From PALSA-1006 sp963733265 (GTDB lineage Bacteria > Pseudomonadota > Gammaproteobacteria > Burkholderiales > Gallionellaceae): a stretch of DNA of 64,000 nucleotides. The notes under the pieces were generated by a model. That model was not told where the DNA came from. It saw only the letters and a list, made by a program, of their open reading frames with translations, and searched no databases. This document shows, one piece after another, positions 35,048 through 42,652 of the stretch. The first letter of the stretch is position 1. The number at the start of each line of letters is the position of its first letter. Location of the stretch: contig CAVTCF010000001.1 in NCBI GenBank assembly GCA_963733265.1, positions 1,302,001 through 1,366,000 on the forward strand. Reading direction: 5' to 3'. The translations under genes and the position numbers were made by a program.

Positions 35048-35235
35048 GGTGGAAAGCATACCACGTATAAAAATTGATATATAGACACCCGTTTTATAAT
35101 TGAAATAACCATGACAATGTTACGTGTTTTATAAAGGGCAGATACCGAAGGAGAATAAGTTACATGAAAACTATTTTTTCATGGGCTGGCTCATACATTG
35201 AGCGATATATCTTGGCCACGTTATATCTTTTGGAA

Positions 35236-35252
35236 TGCGGCAATATGTCGCA
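35236..35252. promoter_or_regulatory. RegA/PrrA-type palindrome (site 7), regulator promoter
   Basis: TGCGGCAATATGTCGCA, 61 bp before the proposed start of the response regulator, with TATAGA at 35269-35274 as a possible -10 box. Position suggests autoregulation. Confidence 0.8.
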
Positions 35253-35313
35253 TGGTCATATAGGAGAATATAGACTACTCTTTAAAACACGCAAAATAAA
35301 TACGAGTGTGAAA

Positions 35314-35856
35314 ATGAGAAGAGAGATTGATGATCAGGCATCCATGTTATTAGTGGACGATGACATTGTATTCTGTCAGGTGCTTTGCCGCGCGATGGAG
35401 AAACGCGGGTTTGTTGTCAGCGTGGCGCATAGCGTGGAAAAGGCGATTTCATTGGTTCAGGCCAACCCGCCCGAATATGCAGTTGTGGATTTAAAAATGA
35501 ACGGTGCTTCCGGTTTGTCACTGGTTCAAGCACTGCACGAAATGGATATGAATACCCGTATTGTGATGTTGACCGGTTATGCCAGCATTGCCACAGCGGT
35601 AGAGGCGGTTAAATTGGGGGCCACCCAATATCTTGCCAAACCGGCGAACGCTGACGAAATTATTGCCGCATTCGGGCATATCCCAAGCCCTGAAATAAAA
35701 GTCAAGGATCAGGTCACATCGGTTGAGCGTCTTGAATGGGAATATATCAACCGTGTGCTGCACGAGAATGATGGCAACGTTTCAGTTACTGCAAGAGTGC
35801 TAAATATGCACCGCCGTACATTGCAGCGCAAACTCTCAAGGTCTCAGCCTGAATAA
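35314..35856 (+). CDS. RegA/PrrA/ActR-family response regulator
   Basis: 180 residues from ATG 35314. A longer frame opens at 35164, but that would place the palindrome inside the gene, and 180 residues is the family length. The receiver domain (about 9-122) has the acidic pair D15/D16, phospho-acceptor D59, T87 and K109. A linker leads to a Fis-like helix-turn-helix (about 140-178): DGNVSVTARVLNMHRRTLQRKL, which closely follows the RegA/PrrA/ActR/RoxR recognition helix. Family members bind GCGNC/GNCGC pairs, matching the surrounding palindromes. The usual kinase partner (RegB/PrrB) and SenC order is broken: SCO is near but no kinase gene is in the window. Confidence 0.87.
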   Translation: MRREIDDQASMLLVDDDIVFCQVLCRAMEKRGFVVSVAHSVEKAISLVQANPPEYAVVDLKMNGASGLSLVQALHEMDMNTRIVMLTGYASIATAVEAVKLGATQYLAKPANADEIIAAFGHIPSPEIKVKDQVTSVERLEWEYINRVLHENDGNVSVTARVLNMHRRTLQRKLSRSQPE

Positions 35857-35887
35857 GTTTCAGCCAGCTTGGCCCGCCAAGAAGGGG

Positions 35888-35904
35888 TGCGACAATTTGT
35901 CGCA
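35888..35904. promoter_or_regulatory. RegA/PrrA-type palindrome (site 8), barrel-tlpA-bufA promoter
   Basis: TGCGACAATTTGTCGCA, identical to site 3. A TACAAT -10-like box follows at 35928-35933 (23 bases away), 92 bp before the TTG start of the operon. Confidence 0.8.
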
Positions 35905-36024
35905 TTTCAATTATTGTTTAGTTTCCATACAATGCCATAACTACTTGTGGATAGTGGCGGGATGGTCTTTCTGTCTCGATTGCCTTAATGCCGGGCGTAA
36001 CTTAAATTTTGAGAGGAATGTATT

Positions 36025-37113
36025 TTGAAGAATAAAAATATAACATTAGGCGCAGGTCTGAATACTGGCCGCTCAGCACAACAAATTAGGTCGGCTCTTG
36101 TTGTTTCTTTAACGCTTGCCACGCTGGTGAGCGGCAGCGATGCTTTTGCATGCGCTTCGTGCGGTTGTACACTTTCAACAGATTGGGGTAGCCAAGGTGT
36201 TAGTACAAAATCTGGTTGGTCGGGTGATTTGTCGTACACTTCTATTAACCAAAATCAAACGATCTATGGCAATAGCAAACCTTCTGCTGCGTTTGTTCAG
36301 TCTTTGTATGCCGCTGGTCAGGAAGTTGAGACTGCAACCTTGACACAAACAACCACTGTCTCAATTAATTATAATGGCGAAACAGGCGGAGTCAGTTTGC
36401 AGTTACCCTACATACATCGTACGCACGGCACCAATGGAGTTACCGCCGATACTACAGGTGCGGGGGCTGATTATGGTTCTGGCTACTCTGAATCTACTGC
36501 AAGTGGTATAGGAGATATCCGTTTAATTGGTCACTACAACGGATTCTCGGATGATAAAACTACGGGCATTATTTTTGGTGTAAAACTGCCTACCGGCGAT
36601 TACAATGCCAATTTCACTGCAGGTGCCTCCGCAGGGCAACCATTAGACCCAGGCCTGCAAATCGGCACAGGCTCTACTGATTACATTTTGGGTGCATACA
36701 CTTCCGGTACGATCAGCACCTATGGTTGGTTCGTTCAGGGTACGGTACAACATGCACTCACTGGCTTGGTAAATGAAGCTGGTGGAACCAGTTACCGTCC
36801 AGGCGATGCCTACCTGTTAAATACCGGTATTCGTTATGCTGGTTTTGGCTCATTAGTCAGCCCTATGCTGCAGCTTAACCTCGTTCACCGCGAATACGAT
36901 CAAGGTCTAAATGGCGGGGTTAATCCTGACGTGTTCACAGGCTCGCCCATTAGTGGCGGAAATTTGGCTTACTTGTCGCCCGGTTTATCAGTACGTTTGG
37001 GTGGAGGCACATCGGTTTACGGTTTTGTTCAAGTACCTGTTTACCAAAACGTTGGCTCATTGCAATTGGTACCAAAATATATAGCCAGCGTAGGTGTGCA
37101 TCAAAATTTCTAA
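36025..37113 (+). CDS. predicted outer-membrane beta-barrel with CxxCxC N-terminus
   Basis: 362 residues beginning with TTG 36025; GAGAGGA lies eight bases before it and the nearby ATG at 36019 meets a stop at once. Long signal peptide with the hydrophobic stretch at about 24-40, ending DAFA. The mature protein starts CASCGCTLSTDW, a Cys triplet (about 42-47) that could bind copper. The rest is a series of amphipathic beta strands (GDLSYTSINQNQ, GVSLQLPYIHRT, VQVPVYQNVGSLQLVP) ending in Phe. It resembles barrel proteins annotated as transporters of the meta-pathway phenol degradation superfamily. First gene of a three-gene operon. Confidence 0.65.
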   Translation: MKNKNITLGAGLNTGRSAQQIRSALVVSLTLATLVSGSDAFACASCGCTLSTDWGSQGVSTKSGWSGDLSYTSINQNQTIYGNSKPSAAFVQSLYAAGQEVETATLTQTTTVSINYNGETGGVSLQLPYIHRTHGTNGVTADTTGAGADYGSGYSESTASGIGDIRLIGHYNGFSDDKTTGIIFGVKLPTGDYNANFTAGASAGQPLDPGLQIGTGSTDYILGAYTSGTISTYGWFVQGTVQHALTGLVNEAGGTSYRPGDAYLLNTGIRYAGFGSLVSPMLQLNLVHREYDQGLNGGVNPDVFTGSPISGGNLAYLSPGLSVRLGGGTSVYGFVQVPVYQNVGSLQLVPKYIASVGVHQNF

Positions 37114-37144
37114 TTTAAGTGAAATACAAAACTTTCTCCGTATT

Positions 37145-37633
37145 ATGAACGCCACGTCAAACAAAGGCTTAACGCACAGGCACTCGGGGGCGCAATTCAT
37201 CGCGCTCCTGCTGGCTGTGTTGTTTACTTCGCAGATTTATGCGGGTGGCTGGTCAGTCAAAGATACGCAAGGCGTGAAATACAAACTTGCCGATCAAAAA
37301 GGGAAGTGGGTTGTCGTTAATTTTTGGGCACCCTGGTGCCCGCCTTGCATTGCCGAATTGCCGGAGCTAAATGCGTTGCAACAACAGCATAAAGATATTT
37401 TGGTGATTGGCGTATCAGTGCAGTACAAAAGAAAACAAGAAGTGACTGACATGGTTCAGAAACTTGCGGTCACTTACCCCATTGTCTATGGTGATGAAGA
37501 TACAGCGGCAGACTTCGGCGGAATTGAAGGTTTGCCGACCACGTTTCTTTATTCGCCCGATGGTAAATTGGTCAACAAGCAAGATGGCCCCGTGACTCAG
37601 CAAGCGATAGAACAAGCCATGCTGCAAAAGTGA
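37145..37633 (+). CDS. TlpA-like periplasmic thioredoxin
   Basis: 162 residues from ATG 37145 (the frame is open from a GTG at 37094 inside the barrel gene). Signal peptide or anchor at about 17-33 (FIALLLAVLFTSQIYA). Thioredoxin fold with CPPC (Cys65, Cys68) in FWAPWCPPCIAELP and the cis-Pro loop GLPTTF. TlpA proteins reduce SCO and CuA cysteines before metal insertion, which fits this copper neighbourhood. It is 31 bp downstream of the barrel gene. Confidence 0.82.
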   Translation: MNATSNKGLTHRHSGAQFIALLLAVLFTSQIYAGGWSVKDTQGVKYKLADQKGKWVVVNFWAPWCPPCIAELPELNALQQQHKDILVIGVSVQYKRKQEVTDMVQKLAVTYPIVYGDEDTAADFGGIEGLPTTFLYSPDGKLVNKQDGPVTQQAIEQAMLQK

Positions 37634-37685
37634 GTTTATGAATTTATCTTTCCCCGATTTTATTGGGCCAATAAGGAGTTTTAAT

Positions 37686-37973
37686 ATGGAAAAAAAGCAA
37701 CAAATTCTGTCCGCTGCGATTAGTGGATTGCTTGCACTAGGAGTCACGGCAAATGCAAGTGCTGCCGATAAGCCGGAGTTGGAAAAGTGTTTCGGCGTTG
37801 CCAAGGCCGGTTCAAATGACTGTGCCACCAATAAGACGAGTCACTCGTGCGCGGGGCAGGCAAGCAGAAATAATGACCCGTTTGATTTCGTGATTGTCCC
37901 TAAAGGTACGTGCAATAAAATCGCCAATGGTAGTTTGACAGATGCTGGCGACGCGATAAAAAAGGTGAAGTAG
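37686..37973 (+). CDS. BufA1-type bufferin precursor (DUF2282)
   Basis: 95 residues from ATG 37686 with AAGGAG upstream. Signal peptide to about residue 27 (NASAADKP). The mature part has the DUF2282 signature: EKCFGVAKAGSNDC, SHSCAGQA, VPKGTCNKI, with four Cys at 35, 46, 55 and 76. DUF2282 proteins are precursors of bufferins, ribosomal peptides whose Cys are modified by a DUF692 (MNIO) enzyme with a DUF2063 partner and which sequester copper in the periplasm. Neither partner gene is present here: the next gene is amiC. It is the last gene of the palindrome-controlled operon. Confidence 0.83.
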   Translation: MEKKQQILSAAISGLLALGVTANASAADKPELEKCFGVAKAGSNDCATNKTSHSCAGQASRNNDPFDFVIVPKGTCNKIANGSLTDAGDAIKKVK

Positions 37974-37991
37974 ACAGTTTCATTGCAGAGG

Positions 37992-39296
37992 CTATTCGTT
38001 TGTTGCCAGCCTCTGCTTTGACAGCGCCGGATTTTGGGCGAAATAATGTTTAACGCCGTTTAATATTGCGTGTGCCAATTTGTCGCGGTAATTATCGTCT
38101 GATAAACGGCGTTCTTCCACCGGGTTGCTGATGAATGCCGTTTCCACCAATATCGAAGGGATATCGGGTGATTTCAATACGGCGAATCCGGCTTGTTCGA
38201 CAAAGCCGCGATGCAGAGTATTGATGCTGCCTAATTCCCTGAGTACCTGTTTGGCGACTTTCATGCTGTCGTCAATGGCGGCGGTTTGTGATAAGTCGAG
38301 CAAGGTGCGTGCAAGGTAGGGATCTTTAATCGCCAGGTTTACACCGCCGATCAAATCAGCTTCGTTTTCTTTCTTGGCCAGCCAGCGCGCGGAAGCACTG
38401 GTTGCGCCGCGTTCGGACAATGCAAAAACGGATGAGCCGCGTGCATTGGATTTAACAAAGGCATCGGCATGGATCGAAACAAACAGATCGGCGTGCAGCT
38501 TGCGCGCTTTTTCAACGCGCCCACCCAGCGGAATGAAGTAATCACCGTCACGAATAAGCACCGCACGCATACCCGGTGTTGCGTCAATCTGCTCTTTTAG
38601 TTTGCGCGCTATTGCCAGCGTGACATCTTTTTCATGCGTACCTTTGCGGCCATGCGCACCGGGGTCTTCACCACCGTGTCCGGCATCTACGGCAATGACT
38701 AAGGTGCGGGCACTAATTTCTGTGCGTTGCGCGGGTTGGATTTTTTCAATCTTTTCCGGCTGGACGGGGGCGATTATTTCCGGCTGGGGATTAGGTTCTG
38801 CCACAGTCGAAGCCGGGGCCGGAATTGAAGCCGCTTCGGCGGCCTTGTTTTCGGATTGCTGTGCCAGCGCCATTAGCGGGTCGATGGCGACTACAGGATA
38901 AACATCCAGTACCAACCGATTGCCGTATTCAGCGACGGGATTAAGGCTGAAAATTTGCGGTTTGGCTTCGGTTTTAAGATCGAGTACCAGACGTATGACG
39001 CCGGGCTTGAAATGGCCGACGCGGATACTTTTGATGTAGGGATCGTCGTTGCCGATTTTGCCGCCGAGTTCAGTCAGCGCGGCATCAAGTTCCACATCAT
39101 CCAGATCAATCACCAGACGTTCCGGACTTTTGAGAGTGAGCAAGTTGAAGTGAATGGCCTGCTTCGATTCCAGTGTCAGCCGCGTGTATTCAGGTGCTGG
39201 CCATACACGGGCGGAACTGATGGCGATACTTGCCATTGCATTTGGCAGCCAAAAAAGCAAAACAATAAAAATCAGACGTGCAGCGCAGTTAAACAT
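37992..39296 (-). CDS. amiC: N-acetylmuramoyl-L-alanine amidase AmiC-type
   Basis: 434 residues. Signal peptide (about 1-22), an AMIN septal-targeting domain (about 25-125), a Pro/Glu-rich linker, and a zinc amidase_3 domain (about 198-425): VIAVDAGHGGEDPGA holds the first His, SIHADAF the second, and ILVETAFISNPVEE the catalytic Glu. It cleaves the stem peptide from murein during cell separation. It overlaps tsaE by 25 bases, the usual tsaE-amiC pairing. Confidence 0.92.
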   Translation of the reverse strand: MFNCAARLIFIVLLFWLPNAMASIAISSARVWPAPEYTRLTLESKQAIHFNLLTLKSPERLVIDLDDVELDAALTELGGKIGNDDPYIKSIRVGHFKPGVIRLVLDLKTEAKPQIFSLNPVAEYGNRLVLDVYPVVAIDPLMALAQQSENKAAEAASIPAPASTVAEPNPQPEIIAPVQPEKIEKIQPAQRTEISARTLVIAVDAGHGGEDPGAHGRKGTHEKDVTLAIARKLKEQIDATPGMRAVLIRDGDYFIPLGGRVEKARKLHADLFVSIHADAFVKSNARGSSVFALSERGATSASARWLAKKENEADLIGGVNLAIKDPYLARTLLDLSQTAAIDDSMKVAKQVLRELGSINTLHRGFVEQAGFAVLKSPDIPSILVETAFISNPVEERRLSDDNYRDKLAHAILNGVKHYFAQNPALSKQRLATNE

Positions 39297-39757
39297 TGTT
39301 TGCCTGTATCGGTGTGGGCATATAAATCAAGTGTGCGACCATTGGGACGGATAGTAAAAATAATCTCCAGATCGGCAGAAGGCAATAATTCCCCGGCTTG
39401 TTCCGGCCATTCCACCACACAAATATTACATCCATTAAACTCATCGCGAAAACCGGCTGCTTCCCATTCTTCGGCATCGCGAAAGCGGTACAGATCGAAG
39501 TGGTGCAATTTTAACCCAGCCAAGTCATATTGCTCAATCAAGGTGTAGGTCGGGCTTTTAACGCGCCCGTCATAACCCAGCGCACGCAGCATGCCGCGCA
39601 CCAGAGTGGTCTTTCCTGCCCCCAAGTCGCCGCGCAGATAGATTACCAGCCCCGGACGTAATATGAGCCCAAAATGTGCCGCAAATGCTGTCGTCGCAGC
39701 CTCATCAGGCAGGTCTAATCGGATATGATTCGGTTCATGCAAAACGAAATACCTCAA
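39272..39757 (-). CDS. tsaE: tRNA threonylcarbamoyladenosine biosynthesis ATPase TsaE
   Basis: 161 residues, a P-loop ATPase of the t6A complex with TsaB and TsaD. Walker A is GDLGAGKTTLVRG; SPTYTLIEQYD and HFDLYR are family motifs. It overlaps amiC at its 3' end, and its 5' end overlaps the divergent queG reading frame by 20-30 bases, so the true start may lie slightly downstream. Confidence 0.92.
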   Translation of the reverse strand: MRYFVLHEPNHIRLDLPDEAATTAFAAHFGLILRPGLVIYLRGDLGAGKTTLVRGMLRALGYDGRVKSPTYTLIEQYDLAGLKLHHFDLYRFRDAEEWEAAGFRDEFNGCNICVVEWPEQAGELLPSADLEIIFTIRPNGRTLDLYAHTDTGKQCLTALHV

Positions 39758-40804
39758 ACGGATTACAGCGCGCTAGCCGCACGCATCAAAGCGTGGGGGC
39801 TGGCACTGGGATTTCAGGCGGTGGGCATCAGCGATACGCACCTCGAAGCCGCCGAAGCGCATCTGCTGCAATGGCTGGCAGACGGACATCACGGCGCGAT
39901 GGATTATATGGCAAAACACGGGGTCAAACGTGCGCGTCCGTCGGAGCTCGTGCCCGGTACTGTGCGCGTGATCTCGGTGCGCATGAACTATTATCATGAA
40001 CACGCCAAAGACACACAGGCAGTGTTGGCAGACGGTTCGCGTGCCTTCATTTCCCGCTATGCGCTGGGGCGCGATTACCACAAGGTTTTACGCAATCGAC
40101 TGGAAAAACTGGCTCAGCACATTCGCGCAGAAGTCGCATGTCAATGCCGCGTGTTTACCGACAGCGCCCCCGTGCTGGAGGTGGAGCTGGCGCAAAAGGC
40201 CAATCTGGGTTGGCGCGGCAAGCACACACTTTTACTGTCGCGTGAGCAAGGCTCATGGTTCTTCCTTGGCGAGATATTGATAGATTTACCCTTGCCGGTG
40301 GATGCACCGCAAGACAAGCACTGCGGCACCTGTAGCGCCTGCATCGACATTTGCCCGACACAAGCCATCATCGCCCCTTACAAACTTGATGCACGCCGCT
40401 GCATCTCTTATCTCACCATCGAACTTAAAGGCAGCATACCGGTCGAGCTGCGTCCATTCATCGGAAACCGCATTTATGGTTGTGACGACTGCCAATTAAT
40501 CTGCCCGTGGAACCGCTTAGCGCAAAAAACCATCGAGCCGGATTTTGCCGTGCGCTACGGACTGGATAATATTAGCCTCACCGAACTGTTCAATTGGGAC
40601 GAAGCGACCTTTCACGCCAAGTTTGCGGGTAGCGCCATTCATCGTATCGGATATGAACAATGGCTGCGCAATATCGCAGTCGGCTTGGGCAACGCACCGA
40701 CAACAGCCAGTGTCGTGAGCGCATTGCAAACTCACGCACAACACCCGTCAGATTTGGTGCGCGAGCATGTAGCATGGGCCATACAGCGCCATCAGCGGGC
40801 ATAA
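39737..40804 (+). CDS. queG: epoxyqueuosine reductase
   Basis: 355 residues from ATG 39737 (another in-frame ATG at 39725). It catalyses the last step of queuosine synthesis in tRNA, using cobalamin and two [4Fe-4S] clusters. The ferredoxin motifs are HCGTCSACIDICPTQAI and YGCDDCQLICPWNR. The C-terminal HEAT-like segment ends the protein. Divergent from tsaE with overlapping 5' ends, so the two promoters lie within each other's coding regions. Confidence 0.92.
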   Translation: MQNEIPQTDYSALAARIKAWGLALGFQAVGISDTHLEAAEAHLLQWLADGHHGAMDYMAKHGVKRARPSELVPGTVRVISVRMNYYHEHAKDTQAVLADGSRAFISRYALGRDYHKVLRNRLEKLAQHIRAEVACQCRVFTDSAPVLEVELAQKANLGWRGKHTLLLSREQGSWFFLGEILIDLPLPVDAPQDKHCGTCSACIDICPTQAIIAPYKLDARRCISYLTIELKGSIPVELRPFIGNRIYGCDDCQLICPWNRLAQKTIEPDFAVRYGLDNISLTELFNWDEATFHAKFAGSAIHRIGYEQWLRNIAVGLGNAPTTASVVSALQTHAQHPSDLVREHVAWAIQRHQRA

Positions 40805-40832
40805 AGTAAGTTACAAAGAAGTTACAAAAACC

Positions 40833-40860
40833 TTGACAAATTTGGCCACTCCCATAAAAT
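40833..40860 (+). promoter_or_regulatory. sigma-70-type promoter of tRNA-Lys
   Basis: TTGACA (40833-40838), 16-base spacer, TAAAAT (40855-40860). The -35 is consensus; the tRNA begins 15 bases downstream. Confidence 0.8.
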
Positions 40861-40874
40861 GCGCGACCTCTTCC

Positions 40875-40950
40875 GGGTCGTTAGCTCAGCTGGTAGAGCA
40901 GCGGACTCTTAATCCGTTTGTCGCAGGTTCGATCCCCGCACGGCCCACCA
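40875..40950 (+). tRNA. tRNA-Lys (CTT)
   Basis: 76 bases with encoded CCA. Anticodon loop CTCTTAA gives anticodon CTT. Acceptor stem GGGTCGT pairs with ACGGCCC (one G-T pair); D arm TTAGCTCAGCTGGTAGAGCA and T arm GGTTCGATCC are canonical. Confidence 0.95.
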
Positions 40951-40957
40951 AAGATAC

Positions 40958-40984
40958 AAAGGCTTCCAGCAATGGGAGCCTTTT
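40958..40984 (+). terminator. terminator after tRNA-Lys
   Basis: AAAGGCTTCC, loop AGCAAT, GGGAGCCTTTT with one mismatch in the stem and a T-run; eight bases after the tRNA. Confidence 0.8.
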
Positions 40985-41312
40985 CATTTCTTGGCGACCA
41001 TAGCCAAATCGTAACCGATAATAACCGAATCCAATCGCGACGTTGCTCTGTATTCAACAACTGAAACATTCTTATGCTGATTTTTCAGCATGTTATTGGT
41101 TTCGCTCATCTGTCGTCGATTATCCAAGTAGCCCTATCAAAATAGCTGCATTTGAATTTATCTATATATCCCATATGGTTAGCCAGATCAGTATGCGCTG
41201 GCTGGAAACCGTGCCAAGGCAATACTTTGGTTGGCACGGCCTTTGCAGGTTGGACTCGACGTTGAAAATCTTTGACGAAGTCTGTTCTTAAATTATCCAT
41301 AGGAGAATTGCT
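40985..41312. other. intergenic region, nothing recognised
   Basis: About 330 bases with AT-rich stretches and no supported gene. An AGGAGAATT ribosome site for the next gene ends the interval, so its promoter is presumably here. Confidence 0.4.
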
Positions 41313-41759
41313 ATGCTTCCCGCTTCAAAATACATACTGAAAAATTCATTAGCCGTATTGTTGGTGACAGTCGGCCTGCTCGCAAGTTCGACACCCGCAT
41401 TGGCCCATCATGCTTTTTCCGCGGAATTTGATGCTGAACAGCCTGTTGAAGTGAAAGGTACAGTAACCAAGTTTGAACTGGTCAATCCGCATAGCTGGAT
41501 ATGGGTCGATGTAAAAGAACAAAACGGTACTTTGAGCAAGTGGGGGTTTGAATTCGGCGCGCCATTCAGCTTGAAAGAAAAGGGTATCACCAAGTCTAGT
41601 ATCGTTGCCGGGACTGAAATCACTTTGAAGGGTTACCGTTCCAAAAGCGGCAAGAATCTTGGCTACGCCGTCACCGGCACCACCTCTGACGGACATACCT
41701 TTCAGGCCAACAATGCAGTGGATGCGCCTCCTGCACCTGTTTCGCCTGTTGCAAAGTAA
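41313..41759 (+). CDS. DUF6152 family secreted protein
   Basis: 148 residues with a signal peptide cleaved after PALA. The mature protein starts HHAFSAEFDAEQPVEVKGTV and has NPHSWIWVDVK and GFEFGAP, the conserved blocks of the DUF6152 group: a small beta-rich domain with a His pair at the mature N-terminus. Function unknown. It is first in a three-gene plus-strand unit with two related secreted proteins, which often accompany DUF6152. Confidence 0.7.
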   Translation: MLPASKYILKNSLAVLLVTVGLLASSTPALAHHAFSAEFDAEQPVEVKGTVTKFELVNPHSWIWVDVKEQNGTLSKWGFEFGAPFSLKEKGITKSSIVAGTEITLKGYRSKSGKNLGYAVTGTTSDGHTFQANNAVDAPPAPVSPVAK

Positions 41760-41803
41760 CTCGGGGCAACTCCCCATCTGATGATAATACTGGAGATTAA
41801 TTC

Positions 41804-42604
41804 TTGAACACCACATTGATAACACAGCCATCACGGCATCAGCGCAGCGCGGTGGCTATGCTGCTGGCTATCGGCGCCGTTGCGCTGGCAATGAACGCGG
41901 CATTGGCGGCTGATAGCCTGCCCCGCTTGGCGGGCGGCAAGCCGGATTTTTCAGGCATCTGGCAAACCACCAGCGCGGCCGACTACGATCTCGAACCACA
42001 CTCTAATCGCAAAGATGCGCCGCCGAGCGCGGGTGTGGTGGAGGGCAATGTCATCCCCTATTTGCCGAAAGCCCTGGAACAAAGAAACAAGAACTTCGCC
42101 AATCGTGCTACTGACGATCCAAGCCTCAAGGGTTGGACGCTGGGTGTGCCGCGCGGGATTTATTACCCCGAACCTTTTCAGATATTCCAGCGCGCACGCG
42201 ACCTGAAGATCGTGTATCAGTTTGGCGCCACGATTCGCACCATACACACAAATAACACGGAACACCCTGACGATCCGAACGATGGGCTGGTGGGTGATTC
42301 TCGCGGAAAATGGGACGGCGATACACTGGTGGTTGATGTAACCCACTTTACCGACAGAACGTGGCTGGATCGTGCAGGAAACTTCCACAGTCCCGATCTG
42401 CATGTGGTCGAGCGCTGGAAGTTTCTCGATGCCAACACGATCGAGTACAAAGCGACGCTCGAAGATCCGCAGGTATTCAGCCGTCCATGGAACCTCAGCG
42501 TGATCTTGTATCGCCATCGCGAAAAGGATTTCCAGTTGATAGAAGATTATCGCTACACACTGGATTTCGACGACTTTTATCCGCCGAAGCCCGACAAGAA
42601 ATAA
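41804..42604 (+). CDS. secreted protein of the DUF6152-associated family (copy A)
   Basis: 266 residues from a TTG at 41804 (GGAG nine bases before); an internal ATG at 41858 also leaves a signal peptide. The mature part has LAGGKPDFSGIWQ, then GVPRGIYYPEPFQIFQ, and the block VGDSRGKWDGDTLVVDVTHF with RTWLDRAGNFHS...VVERWKF...LEDPQVFSRPW. This is a large, uncharacterised secreted family found in proteobacteria and acidobacteria. It is about half the length of multi-block members. Next gene is a paralogue. Confidence 0.65.
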   Translation: MNTTLITQPSRHQRSAVAMLLAIGAVALAMNAALAADSLPRLAGGKPDFSGIWQTTSAADYDLEPHSNRKDAPPSAGVVEGNVIPYLPKALEQRNKNFANRATDDPSLKGWTLGVPRGIYYPEPFQIFQRARDLKIVYQFGATIRTIHTNNTEHPDDPNDGLVGDSRGKWDGDTLVVDVTHFTDRTWLDRAGNFHSPDLHVVERWKFLDANTIEYKATLEDPQVFSRPWNLSVILYRHREKDFQLIEDYRYTLDFDDFYPPKPDKK

Positions 42605-42652
42605 TGACGGTCGCATCGCAAATCGATCATCAACGAGTTAAATGAGGAATTT

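Noticed and set aside
35164..35313. Long N-terminal extension of the response regulator
   Set aside because: It would place the palindrome inside the gene and has no homology; the ATG at 35314 gives the family length of 180.
25920..35904. The palindromes as a dispersed CRISPR-like or insertion repeat
   Set aside because: Only 17 bp, flanks unrelated, always in promoters; operator sites explain them better.
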